Origin: Syntrophales bacterium
GTDB lineage: Bacteria > Desulfobacterota > Syntrophia > Syntrophales > PHBD01
NCBI GenBank assembly: GCA_035363115.1
Contig: DAOSEM010000004.1
Coordinates: forward strand, 62,001 to 126,000
Length of the DNA stretch: 64,000 bases
Direction of reading: 5' to 3'
Shown: positions 8,738 to 16,172 of the stretch, one piece after another
Position numbering within the stretch: position 1 is the stretch's first letter
Layout: each line of letters opens with the position of its first letter
The notes under the pieces: model-generated
The model's input: the letters and a program-made list of their open reading frames with translations, nothing else
Databases searched by the model: none
What the model was told of the DNA's origin: nothing
Position numbers and translations under genes: made by a program

Positions 8738-9466
8738 ATGAGAATGCCGACCGCCTTCCGCACCGCGCTCCTTTCGATCCTTCTCCTGGCCGCCGTCGCC
8801 GCCGCCGCGACGGAGCGGACCGTTCTGTTCCGGGAAGACTTCAGGACGCTTGACGCCTGGCGTTCTCTTGCCTTCCCCCGGATCGAGGCCCGCTCCCGCT
8901 ACTCCATCGAGCCCCTGGACGGCGGCACGGTCCTGCGGGCGGAGAGCCGCGGCTCCGCCTCGGGGCTCATTCATCGCCGCGAATTCAACGTCTACGAGTA
9001 TCCCGGGCTCCGCTGGCGCTGGAAGGTATCCAATGTCTACGCCCGCGGCGACATGGGTGGAAAGGAAGGCGACGACTACCCCATCCGGATTTTTGTCATG
9101 TTCCACTCCCGGACGAAAACGCCCTCCGCCCTCAACCAGGTTTCCAGCGCGGTTGCCCGATGGTTCCATGGCGAGAACCCGCCCCACAGCACCTTGAGCT
9201 ACATCTGGGCAAACCGCGAGGACGTCCCCCGCCTGTTCAGCAGCCCGTTTACGGAGAGGGCGAAAATGATGGTCCTGGAGAGGGGCAGCCGCCTCGCCGG
9301 CACCTGGAGGGAGGAGAGCGTGGACGTCCTTCGGGACTATCGGCGGGCGTTTGGAGTCGATCCGCCCGCCACGGCGACGCTGGGTATCATGAACGACTCG
9401 GACAACACCGGGGAGGCTTCCGTGTCAAACGTGGACTTCATCGAGGTGTACCGTGACGCCCTCTGA
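8738..9466 (+). CDS. DUF3047 family exported protein
   Basis: 242 residues. The first 22 form a clear signal peptide (basic start, then a Leu/Ala-rich core ending in AAAA), so the mature protein is periplasmic. The body fits DUF3047: a FREDF start, the LRWRWKV strand, GDDYPIRIFVMF, YIWAN, MMVLERG, and a closing GIMNDSDNTG segment followed by a YRDAL end. The function of DUF3047 is not established; the pattern looks like a beta-sandwich, possibly carbohydrate-binding (inference). It sits between two genes of the TIGR04283/TIGR04282 pair and overlaps the next start by 14 bp, so the three are probably made together. Confidence 0.8.
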   Translation: MRMPTAFRTALLSILLLAAVAAAATERTVLFREDFRTLDAWRSLAFPRIEARSRYSIEPLDGGTVLRAESRGSASGLIHRREFNVYEYPGLRWRWKVSNVYARGDMGGKEGDDYPIRIFVMFHSRTKTPSALNQVSSAVARWFHGENPPHSTLSYIWANREDVPRLFSSPFTERAKMMVLERGSRLAGTWREESVDVLRDYRRAFGVDPPATATLGIMNDSDNTGEASVSNVDFIEVYRDAL

Positions 9467-10157
9467 ACGATGCATCCTGCTGATGGTCAAGCACCCGGGC
9501 TTCGTGCCCGTCAAAACAAGGCTGGCGGCCTCCCTTGGAGAAGCAAAGGCGCGCTCCCTCTACGAGGCCCTGGCGGCCGACGCCGTCCGGATCCTGGCAG
9601 AGGAAGATCGTCTCCTGATGGTTCTCTACGACCCTCCCGAGGCCGGAGATGCCGTGGCTCGATGGCTCGGATCCGGGCCGATCTACCGGCCCCAGCGGGG
9701 ATCGGACCTCGGGGAGCGGATGGCCGCAGGCCTCCGGGAGGCTTTCGACGCGGGATTCCATACGGCAGTGCTCACCGGAAGCGACATACCGGGATTGGAC
9801 TCCGATCTCGCTCGACAGGCACTGGACGGCCTCGACACGCACAACGCCGTCATCGGCCCCGCGCCGGACGGGGGCTATTACCTGATCGGCTTCCGCGGGG
9901 AATCGTTTCTGCCGGAGGCGTTCGAAGGAATCCCCTGGAGTACGGGAGAGGTCTTCTCCAGGACATTGGGGGTTCTGGAAAGAAAGGGACGGAGGGCCCT
10001 TGTCCTGCCATCCCGCCGGGATATCGACACCATAGAGGACCTGCAGTTCTTCGCCGCAGATCCGCCTTCATGCATCGGTCCGGCGTTCCGGGCCTGGTTG
10101 ATGGAAAATGAACCAATATATTTCACGGGTGGGAAAAGCCCCAAAAATGTGCTATGA
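9453..10157 (+). CDS. DUF2064 / TIGR04282 nucleotide-sugar-transferase-like protein
   Basis: 234 residues resembling the DUF2064 family (cofC-like nucleotidyltransferase fold): KHPGFVPVKTRLA near residues 13-25, QRGSDLGERM, TGSDIPGL, GPAPDGGYYLIG, and an RRDIDTIEDL end segment. TIGR04282 members occur next to TIGR04283 glycosyltransferases, as here, and are thought to supply or transfer a sugar-like group. The GTG start at 9453 overlaps the DUF3047 gene by 14 bp; the first ATG (9483) would cut into the conserved N-terminal strand, so GTG is preferred. It is the last gene of the three-gene operon. Confidence 0.8.
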   Translation: MTPSERCILLMVKHPGFVPVKTRLAASLGEAKARSLYEALAADAVRILAEEDRLLMVLYDPPEAGDAVARWLGSGPIYRPQRGSDLGERMAAGLREAFDAGFHTAVLTGSDIPGLDSDLARQALDGLDTHNAVIGPAPDGGYYLIGFRGESFLPEAFEGIPWSTGEVFSRTLGVLERKGRRALVLPSRRDIDTIEDLQFFAADPPSCIGPAFRAWLMENEPIYFTGGKSPKNVL

Positions 10158-10227
10158 ACCCGCCGTTCCACGAGATCGAACGGAGCGGACGACCTTGAAC
10201 GAACGGGGGACAAAAGACGTCAAACGA

Positions 10228-10256
10228 GGGGCAGAGGGATACTCTGCCCCTTTTTT
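10228..10256 (+). terminator. rho-independent terminator after the glycosyltransferase operon
   Basis: A perfect 9-bp stem, GGGGCAGAG (10228-10236) with CTCTGCCCC (10242-10250), a 5-nt loop, and six T residues. It ends the 8041-10157 operon and separates it from the dehydrogenase gene 20 bp further on. Confidence 0.9.
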
Positions 10257-10276
10257 CGTCCAAAAGGAGATGAGAC

Positions 10277-11227
10277 ATGGTCAAGGTGAGTGAAATGAAG
10301 CGGGCGGTCGTGGTCGGAGCGGGGACCATGGGGCATTCCATCGCGCAGGTCTTTGCCCAGCACGGAATTGAGGTCGGGCTGGCGGACACCAGTGGTGAGT
10401 ACCTGGAGCGGGCCATGCGGCTGATCCGGGCCAACCTGGAGACGCTGGCCGACTACGGAACGGTGAAACAGGGGGATATCCCGGCCATCCTGGGGAGGAT
10501 CATCCCATCGACGGACCTGGCCGTTGCGGCGGAGGGCGCCGACTTTGCCATCGAGGCCGTCGTGGAGGTGCCGGACGTCAAGAAGGCCGTCTTCCAGCAG
10601 CTTGAGCGGATCTGTCCGGAGGGGGCGATCCTCGCCAGCAATACCTCCTCGCTGGACGTCTTCTCCATCGTCGGCGAGATCCACCGGCCCGAGCGGCTCC
10701 TCATCACCCACTGGTTCGCGCCGCCCCACATCATCCCGCTCGTGGAGGTCGTCCCGGGGCCAAAGACGGCGCCGGAGGCGATGGACTTCGCCGTGCGGCT
10801 CATGGAGCGCCTGGGGAAGAAGACCGTGGTGCTCAAGCAGTTCGTCCCCAGCTTTATCGTCAACCGGATCCAGCAGATGATCTTCTTCGGCGTCCTGGAA
10901 CTCCTGAAGAACGACTGGGCCTCTCCGGAAGACATCGACCTGGCGGTCAAGGCCAGCCTCGGCGTGCGGCTTCCCGTGGTCGGCGCCGTCCAGACCCTCG
11001 ATTTCACCGGCCTGGACCTGGTGGACGTCATGATCAAAAACGCCCTGGGCCAGTCGCCGCCCTTCATTGCCGATCCCGTGGCGAAAGGGCACCTGGGGGC
11101 GAAAACCTCGAAGGGGCTCTTCGACTACGGCGGACGCCCGGAGGAGGAGATCCTGAAGAAGAGGGACAAGCGCTACCTGGCGATGCTGGAGTCGATGGAG
11201 AAGCTGGGGGTGTTCGATCCGGTTTAA
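10277..11227 (+). CDS. 3-hydroxyacyl-CoA dehydrogenase family protein
   Basis: 316 residues with an N-terminal Rossmann domain (GAGTMG at 14-19, NAD binding) and the C-terminal helical dehydrogenase domain. The catalytic His-Glu pair is visible as H145 and E157. The segment reads HWFAPPHIIPLVEVVPG, which is nearer to the lambda-crystallin/L-gulonate/carnitine dehydrogenase branch (PPH-iPLVEVV) than to classical HFFNP crotonyl-pathway enzymes. The likely reaction is NAD-dependent oxidation of a 3-hydroxy acid or 3-hydroxyacyl-CoA; the substrate is not certain. AAAGGAG lies 6-7 nt before the ATG. The gene stands alone between two terminators. Confidence 0.85.
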   Translation: MVKVSEMKRAVVVGAGTMGHSIAQVFAQHGIEVGLADTSGEYLERAMRLIRANLETLADYGTVKQGDIPAILGRIIPSTDLAVAAEGADFAIEAVVEVPDVKKAVFQQLERICPEGAILASNTSSLDVFSIVGEIHRPERLLITHWFAPPHIIPLVEVVPGPKTAPEAMDFAVRLMERLGKKTVVLKQFVPSFIVNRIQQMIFFGVLELLKNDWASPEDIDLAVKASLGVRLPVVGAVQTLDFTGLDLVDVMIKNALGQSPPFIADPVAKGHLGAKTSKGLFDYGGRPEEEILKKRDKRYLAMLESMEKLGVFDPV

Positions 11228-11259
11228 GCGTCGGGACCTGTCCTGTCATGCAGAGAAGA

Positions 11260-11293
11260 AGAGGGGGTCGGATTCCGTCTGCCCCCTCTTTGA
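11260..11293. terminator. bidirectional terminator between dehydrogenase and acylphosphatase genes
   Basis: An 8-bp stem AGAGGGGG (11260-11267) pairs with CCCCCTCT (11282-11289), followed by TTGATATTT on the plus strand and a CTTCTTCTC run on the minus strand. It lies between two convergent genes and probably serves both. Confidence 0.75.
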
Positions 11294-11303
11294 TATTTCC
11301 CGT

Positions 11304-11579
11304 TCAGTAGAGAATTCGAAAGTCCTGGAATTCACCGGAATAGGGCTCTTCCCGGACTTCCGTTTTTGTCACCGTCGCCGCGGGAGGCCCTTGTCGGCAC
11401 CAGGCGGCGACGGCCTCCACCGCCGGGTCGTCCCCTTCGACCAGGGCCTCGACCCGGCCGTCCGGCAGGTTCCGGACCCATCCCGTCACGCCCCGGGCGC
11501 GGGCCGTCCGGACTGTCCAGGCCCGGAAGGCCACGCCCTGGACGATGCCCGTCACGAAAATGCGGACACGCTTCACCAT
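11304..11579 (-). CDS. acyP: acylphosphatase
   Basis: 91 residues, the usual family length. The signature IVQGVAFRAW is present, with catalytic Arg19 and the later WVRN segment supplying Asn37. Acylphosphatases hydrolyse acyl phosphates such as acetyl phosphate or 1,3-bisphosphoglycerate in the cytosol. The ATG at 11579 is chosen because GGGGAG precedes it; an in-frame extension upstream to 11696 adds a non-conserved tail. It converges on the dehydrogenase gene. Confidence 0.92.
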   Translation of the reverse strand: MVKRVRIFVTGIVQGVAFRAWTVRTARARGVTGWVRNLPDGRVEALVEGDDPAVEAVAAWCRQGPPAATVTKTEVREEPYSGEFQDFRILY

Positions 11580-11858
11580 TCGCTCCCCTGCCAGAAAAAT
11601 CTCCTTCACCGTTGCTGGGACGGGGATCAATCCGGTACCCGTTCCGGCGGGATGAAGGCAGGGTTGCTTTATACCGCCCGCCGCTTCGGATTGCAACGGC
11701 CGCCCCCGCCCTGTATTTCCGCCCCTGTTCTTTCCGTACCGGCCGTGCTATTCTCGCCGCCGTACGGGAAAGTCCTTTCCCGCCTCCGTGTTCTTGCGAT
11801 CAAACAGAGCGCACCGTTTCACCGGTCCCTCGGACCGAACGAAGAAAGGAGAATACCG

Positions 11859-12689
11859 ATGCAGGCACTCTTCACCCTTACCCCGGCGGAATCGAAGCGG
11901 CTGATCGGCAAAGGCGTGGCCTCCCTGCCGAGCATCCAGAATGCGAAAAACAAGGGCTACCTCCTCATCGGGCGGGGATCGACCAACGCCTATATTCTCG
12001 AGGAGCTTCTGGGGAAGCCGGTCCGCAAGGAGGGGTACGTGGCCGGCCAGGTCATCCGCGGCGTCCTGTGCGTCCTGGGGGCGGAGGACCGAACGAAGCC
12101 CGTGACGTTTCACAAGGGCAAGATCCTCCCCGTCGAGCCGGGATCGGTTCTCGACAAGATGGGCCCCGGGGACATCATGATCAAGGGGGGCAATGCCCTG
12201 GACGCCAACGGGAATGTGGGCGTCATCATGGTCAACCCGATGGGCGGGACGATGGGCCAGTTCTACATGGCCCTGAAGGCCCGCGGCCTGGAGATGATCT
12301 ACGCGGTGGGCCTGGAGAAGATGATTCCCTCCGTGCCGATGGCGGCCCAGTACGGCGGGACCATGACGACGGACAAGGCGATCGGCCCGCCCGTCGGCCT
12401 GGCCTGCGTCTCCGACGGCATCGTCTTCACCGAGATCGACGCCATCGAAAACCTCTTCGGCATCGATGCCGTGCATTTCGCATCCGGCGGCTGGGGGGGA
12501 GCCGAGGGCTGCGTGACCCTCGTGGTCGAGGGGCCCGATGCCAAGGTCAACCAATGCCTGAAATTCATCGAGCAGAAGATCAAGGGGGAGCCGCCTCTGC
12601 CCGCGGCCAAGAGCCCGTGCAAGACCTGCACGATTGCCTGCAGCTTCCAGAAGAAGGATGAAAAGAAGCTTCCTGTCTGGCTCCGCTGA
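11859..12689 (+). CDS. conserved protein of unknown function with C-terminal CxxCxxxC
   Basis: 276 residues, no family recognised. It starts at the ATG preceded by AAAGGAG. The sequence is Gly-rich with many short beta-strand-like segments and no signal peptide or membrane helix, so it is probably cytosolic. The internal part repeats a GG-x-M/G pattern (for example GGTMGQFYMAL and GGTMTTDKAIGPP). The C-terminus carries a spaced Cys motif CKTCTIAC, which could bind metal or an iron-sulfur cluster. It is a single gene with a downstream terminator. The function is unknown. Confidence 0.75.
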   Translation: MQALFTLTPAESKRLIGKGVASLPSIQNAKNKGYLLIGRGSTNAYILEELLGKPVRKEGYVAGQVIRGVLCVLGAEDRTKPVTFHKGKILPVEPGSVLDKMGPGDIMIKGGNALDANGNVGVIMVNPMGGTMGQFYMALKARGLEMIYAVGLEKMIPSVPMAAQYGGTMTTDKAIGPPVGLACVSDGIVFTEIDAIENLFGIDAVHFASGGWGGAEGCVTLVVEGPDAKVNQCLKFIEQKIKGEPPLPAAKSPCKTCTIACSFQKKDEKKLPVWLR

Positions 12690-12694
12690 TGTAT

Positions 12695-12735
12695 GAAGAG
12701 GGGCGGAATTCAAATCCGCTCCCCTTCTTTTATTT
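12695..12735 (+). terminator. terminator after the unknown gene
   Basis: A GC-rich stem (GAGGGGCGGA with TCCGCTCCCC, AT-rich loop) starts about 10 nt after the stop at 12689 and is followed by TTCTTTTATTT. Confidence 0.8.
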
Positions 12736-12786
12736 CTCCTTTTTATAGAGAATCCGGCGCGGATGGGAGGCGGGCGTGTGGGAGCA

Positions 12787-12950
12787 GGTCTTCCCTCGCG
12801 CTCAGAAGCGTTTTTTCGACCCTGCAGCGTCTCGCTCCGCTGCAAAGTCATAACTCGCACCTAGCGGTGCTCAGACAGATGACTTTGCGGGCGCTGCGCT
12901 GCGACGGCAGGGTGCCCCGAAAAAGCCGCTATTCGCGCTCCGGGAAGCCC
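12787..12950. repeat. large imperfect palindrome, MITE-like or structured element
   Basis: Two arms of about 75-80 bp are mutual inverted copies with small gaps. Perfect pieces include GCAAAGTCAT (12842-12851) with ATGACTTTGC (12879-12888), and GCACC (12857-12861) with GGTGC (12866-12870) around a TAGC loop. ACCCTGC pairs with GCAGGGT, and the TTTTTCG and GCGCT segments further out match CGAAAAA and AGCGC on the right. It lies in a gap with no gene. It could be a miniature inverted-repeat element, a REP/BIME-like unit or a structured RNA; no transposase is next to it. Confidence 0.6.
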
Positions 12951-13007
12951 CCTCTCCCCGACCGACGTTCGCGGGGGCGCGACCGGGGGTTCCCAGAGGA
13001 GCGATTA

Positions 13008-13067
13008 GAAAACGTTTCCGGATCCGAGGCTCATCGGTTTCAGAAGGCGAAGAGAGGAAACGTTTTC
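13008..13067. repeat. 12-bp perfect inverted repeat with 36-nt spacer
   Basis: GAAAACGTTTCC at 13008-13019 is the exact reverse complement of GGAAACGTTTTC at 13056-13067. Each arm itself contains AACGTT or a near-palindrome. It lies in the same gene-free stretch (12690-13183) as the larger palindrome and may belong to the same element or be a protein-binding site. Confidence 0.55.
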
Positions 13068-13119
13068 GCGACGACGGGAGCCCCCGTGGCAGCCCCCGTG
13101 CCTTGATGTGAAGTGAAAG

Positions 13120-13165
13120 AAAATGGGGAACGGATTGGATATCCGCCCCCCATTGTATTGTTCAC
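13120..13165 (-). terminator. terminator of the ligA operon
   Basis: Read on the minus strand, AATGGGG...CCCCATT with an inner CGGAT/ATCCG pair forms a hairpin about 20 nt after the ligA stop and is followed by a T-rich run (TTTTCTTTC). Confidence 0.7.
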
Positions 13166-13183
13166 GGTAAAAAAGCTGACCTG

Positions 13184-15493
13184 TTATTGGTGGGGGAGGC
13201 CGAGGAGGGCGAGGAAGGCTGCCTCGTCCAGGACGGGGACGCCCAAGGCCTCCGCCTTCGTCAGCTTGCTTCCCGGGTCGGCGCCGGCCACGACATAGTC
13301 GGTCTTCTTCGAGACGCTGCCGCTGACGCGTCCGCCACGGCTCTCGATCATCTCCTTTGCCTCGTCGCGGGTGAACCCGGCCAGGGTCCCCGTCAGGACG
13401 AAGGCCTTCCCGGAGACGGCGGACGATTCCGCTTCGCCGGCTTTGGGCTGGTCCTTTCCCTGGGCTTCGGCGGTCCAGGTGAATCCGCATGCCCGGAGCT
13501 GCCGGGTCACTTCCAGGAATCCCGGATCGTTCAGAAGCTGTCGAACTCCCACCGCCGCGCCGGGCGAGATCCCCGGGACCTCCCTAAGGTCCCGGTCTTC
13601 CGCCGCCTGCAGGGCCTCCAGCGTTCCGAAGCGGCTTTCCAGGGCCTCCGCCCGGACGCCGCCCACCTCGGGGACCGCGAAGAAGGAGATCAGCCGGGAG
13701 AGGGGCATCGTCCGCGATCCCTCCTCCATGGGCGTTTCCTCCCATCCAACACCCAGTTCCCGCAGATCCGCGATCACCTGCCGGTTGTGCTCCTCGGAGA
13801 AAAACGAGGAGATGGAGGCAGCCACCTCGACCCCGATGTTCGGGACGAAGCGCAGGGTCTCCGTCCGCGCCTCCATCAGGAGGTCCAGCGATCCGAAGAA
13901 CAGGGCCAGGTCCCGGGCCGTGGTCTCCCCGACGTCGGGAATCCCCAGGGCATAGATGAAGCGGGCGAGGGTCGTCCGGCGGCTCCGGGCGACGGCCTGC
14001 ACCAGGTTTTCCGAGGACAGGTCCGCCAGCCGGTCCAGGAGGACCAGGTCCTCCCGCCGGAGCCGGAAGAGATCGGCGGGCGTCTTCACCAGGTCCCGGT
14101 CCACGAGCTGGTCCACGAGCTTCTCCCCGAGTCCCTCGATGTCCAAGGCCCGGCGGCTGCCGAAGTGCAGCAGGGCGCGCTTGCGCTGGGCCGGGCAGAA
14201 GAGGCCGCCGGTGCAGCGGGTGGCCGCCTCCCCGGCGGCGCGGGCGGTGAAGGAGCCGCAGACGGGGCAATGGCCGGGCATCCGGAATTCCCGCGCGTCC
14301 GGCGGTCGCTTCTCCAGGAGGACCGACACGACCTCTGGGATGACCTCGCCGGCGCGGCGGATGACAACCGTGTCGCCGACGCGGACGTCTTTCCGGCGGA
14401 TCTCGTCCTCGTTGTGGAGGGTGGCATTCGTCACGGTGGCCCCGCCGACGAAGACGGGCTTCAGCCTCGCCACCGGCGTCAAGACCCCCGTCCGGCCGAC
14501 GGAGGTGTCGATGCCGACGATCTCCGTCAGGGCCTCCTGGGCGGGGAACTTGTGGGCCAGGGCCCAGCGCGGCGCCCGCGCCACGGAGCCAACGGTCTCC
14601 TGGGCCGCGCGGTTGTTCAGTTTGTAGACAACACCGTCGATGTCGTAAGGGAGGGAATCCCGCCGGGACAGGATCTCCCGGTAAAAGGCCAGGAGTCCCG
14701 GGGTTCCGGACACAACCCGGCACTCCGGGCAGACTGAAAAGCCCAGTCGGACCAGGAGGTTCATCGCCTCCGCCTGTGTGGCGGGCAGGTCGAGGCCGTC
14801 CGCCCAGTCGAGGGAATAGGCGAAGAAGGACAGGGGGCGGGAGGCGGTGACCCGCGAATCGAGCTGGCGGAGGGAGCCCGCGGCGGCGTTCCGGGGATTG
14901 GCGAACTCCTTCTCCCCGCGCTCCCGCTGGGCCCGGTTCAGCTTCGCAAAGTCCTCCCGGAGAAGGATCACCTCCCCTCGGACCTCGAGGCCCTTCGGAA
15001 CGGTTTCTCCCCGGAGCCGCAAGGGGATCGTGAGGACGGTGCGGACGTTGGCGGTCACCTCCTCACCGGTGAAGCCGTCCCCCCGGGTGGACCCGTGCAC
15101 CAGGACGCCGTCCTCGTACACGAGGCTGACGGCGAGGCCGTCGAATTTCGGCTCCGCCGTGTAGTCGACTGTCTCGACGCCCAGGCGCTCCCGGATCCGC
15201 CGGTCGAAGGCCTCCACCTCCGCGTCGTCGAAGGCGTTGGACAGGCTCAGCATGGGCGTGCGGTGGGTGTAGGCGGGAAACTTGTCGAGCGGCGGGGCGC
15301 CCACCCGCCGGGTCGGCGAGTCGGGCGTCGCCAGGTCGGGGAAGTGCTCCTCGATGTCCGTCAGTTCCCGGAGGAGCGCGTCGTACTCGGAATCGGGGAT
15401 CTCCGGCGCGTCGAGCTGGTAGTAGAGCCGGTTGTGGCGGTCGATGACCCGCCGCAGCTCCGCGGCCCGCCTGTCCGCCGTTTCCCGATTCAT
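13184..15493 (-). CDS. ligA: NAD-dependent DNA ligase LigA
   Basis: 769 residues, slightly longer than the usual 670 or so. The order is the Ia NAD-binding region, the adenylation domain with the KFDGLA motif (catalytic Lys116), the OB fold, a Cys4 zinc finger (CPVCG ... C ... C), helix-hairpin-helix repeats (FVPNIG, EVPGIS) and a C-terminal BRCT domain (GKAFVLTGTL, RVSGSVSKKTDYVVAG). It seals nicks in replication and repair with NAD as cofactor. The ATG at 15493 overlaps the stop of the upstream small gene as ATGA, which supports both the start and co-expression. A frame extension upstream to 15640 lacks conservation. Confidence 0.95.
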   Translation of the reverse strand: MNRETADRRAAELRRVIDRHNRLYYQLDAPEIPDSEYDALLRELTDIEEHFPDLATPDSPTRRVGAPPLDKFPAYTHRTPMLSLSNAFDDAEVEAFDRRIRERLGVETVDYTAEPKFDGLAVSLVYEDGVLVHGSTRGDGFTGEEVTANVRTVLTIPLRLRGETVPKGLEVRGEVILLREDFAKLNRAQRERGEKEFANPRNAAAGSLRQLDSRVTASRPLSFFAYSLDWADGLDLPATQAEAMNLLVRLGFSVCPECRVVSGTPGLLAFYREILSRRDSLPYDIDGVVYKLNNRAAQETVGSVARAPRWALAHKFPAQEALTEIVGIDTSVGRTGVLTPVARLKPVFVGGATVTNATLHNEDEIRRKDVRVGDTVVIRRAGEVIPEVVSVLLEKRPPDAREFRMPGHCPVCGSFTARAAGEAATRCTGGLFCPAQRKRALLHFGSRRALDIEGLGEKLVDQLVDRDLVKTPADLFRLRREDLVLLDRLADLSSENLVQAVARSRRTTLARFIYALGIPDVGETTARDLALFFGSLDLLMEARTETLRFVPNIGVEVAASISSFFSEEHNRQVIADLRELGVGWEETPMEEGSRTMPLSRLISFFAVPEVGGVRAEALESRFGTLEALQAAEDRDLREVPGISPGAAVGVRQLLNDPGFLEVTRQLRACGFTWTAEAQGKDQPKAGEAESSAVSGKAFVLTGTLAGFTRDEAKEMIESRGGRVSGSVSKKTDYVVAGADPGSKLTKAEALGVPVLDEAAFLALLGLPHQ

Positions 15494-15759
15494 TTCACCC
15501 GTCTCAGGAGGGGGCCGGCCTTGGGGGGCTTCGGCGTCGCGGGTTTCTCGTCCTTCTGCTTCATGATCTGGTCGTTGAAGATCTGGTTCTTGGCTCGGAC
15601 GGCGTTGATGATGAAGAAGACGATGACGGCCCGCTCCCACTCGCGGCTCGGCTCGAAATGTTCCATCCGGGTCTTGTATTTCTCCCAGAGGGAGGCGAGG
15701 GACGCCTCGTCCAGGGAGAGGATCGTATCGGCGATTTTATCGAGGGATTTTTCCAGCAT
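15490..15759 (-). CDS. small conserved hypothetical protein upstream of ligA
   Basis: 89 residues with no signal peptide. The N-terminal half is predicted helical (LEKSLDKIADTILSLDEASLASLWEKY), then an amphipathic hydrophobic segment, and a Lys/Pro-rich basic tail. The start at 15759 is supported by an AGGCAGG-type ribosome site; a longer frame begins at 15903. The stop overlaps the ligA start by ATGA. The function is unknown; co-transcription with ligA is likely. Confidence 0.7.
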   Translation of the reverse strand: MLEKSLDKIADTILSLDEASLASLWEKYKTRMEHFEPSREWERAVIVFFIINAVRAKNQIFNDQIMKQKDEKPATPKPPKAGPLLRRVK

Positions 15760-15959
15760 GATCCTGCCTTTTTCCGTGTTCTTCGGATGATCGGGCATTC
15801 TATCGGGGCCGCCGGGGATTGTCAAAACAAAAGCCGATGAGGATGCGAGTGCCGTTTCGGTCGGCCTCGTCCCTTCTGGCCGGCATTCTGCGGTCCCGGG
15901 CAAAAGGTCTTTACTCGGGGGGATGGCTGTGGTTTAATCGCCGCCCGAAAGGAGATCCC

Positions 15960-16172
15960 ATGGTCAGGCTTTCCGACGGGAGCGAATTCTGTCGCGTGTG
16001 CAACCAAAAACCTTCCGTGGTCCTGTGCGACGGCTGCGAGAAGGCTCTTTGCACGGACTGCCGGAAGTTCGACCTCTGGGGCTACGGATGCGGCCACGTG
16101 GACACGAAGGTGTTCTGCGAGGCCTGCGCCCGGGATCCCCGCATCAATCCCTACGGCGGCTGCATTGACTGA
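15960..16172 (+). CDS. small Cys-rich zinc-finger-like protein
   Basis: 70 residues with a clear GAAAGGAG ribosome site. It contains CRVCNQ, then CDGCEKALCTDCRKF, a GCGH segment and CEACAR, giving at least four CxxC-type pairs in a pattern like a B-box or treble-clef zinc ribbon. It ends in a GGCID tail. It probably binds two zinc ions and mediates protein or nucleic-acid contact (inference). Its last 8 bases overlap the start region of the following membrane-protein gene. Confidence 0.75.
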   Translation: MVRLSDGSEFCRVCNQKPSVVLCDGCEKALCTDCRKFDLWGYGCGHVDTKVFCEACARDPRINPYGGCID

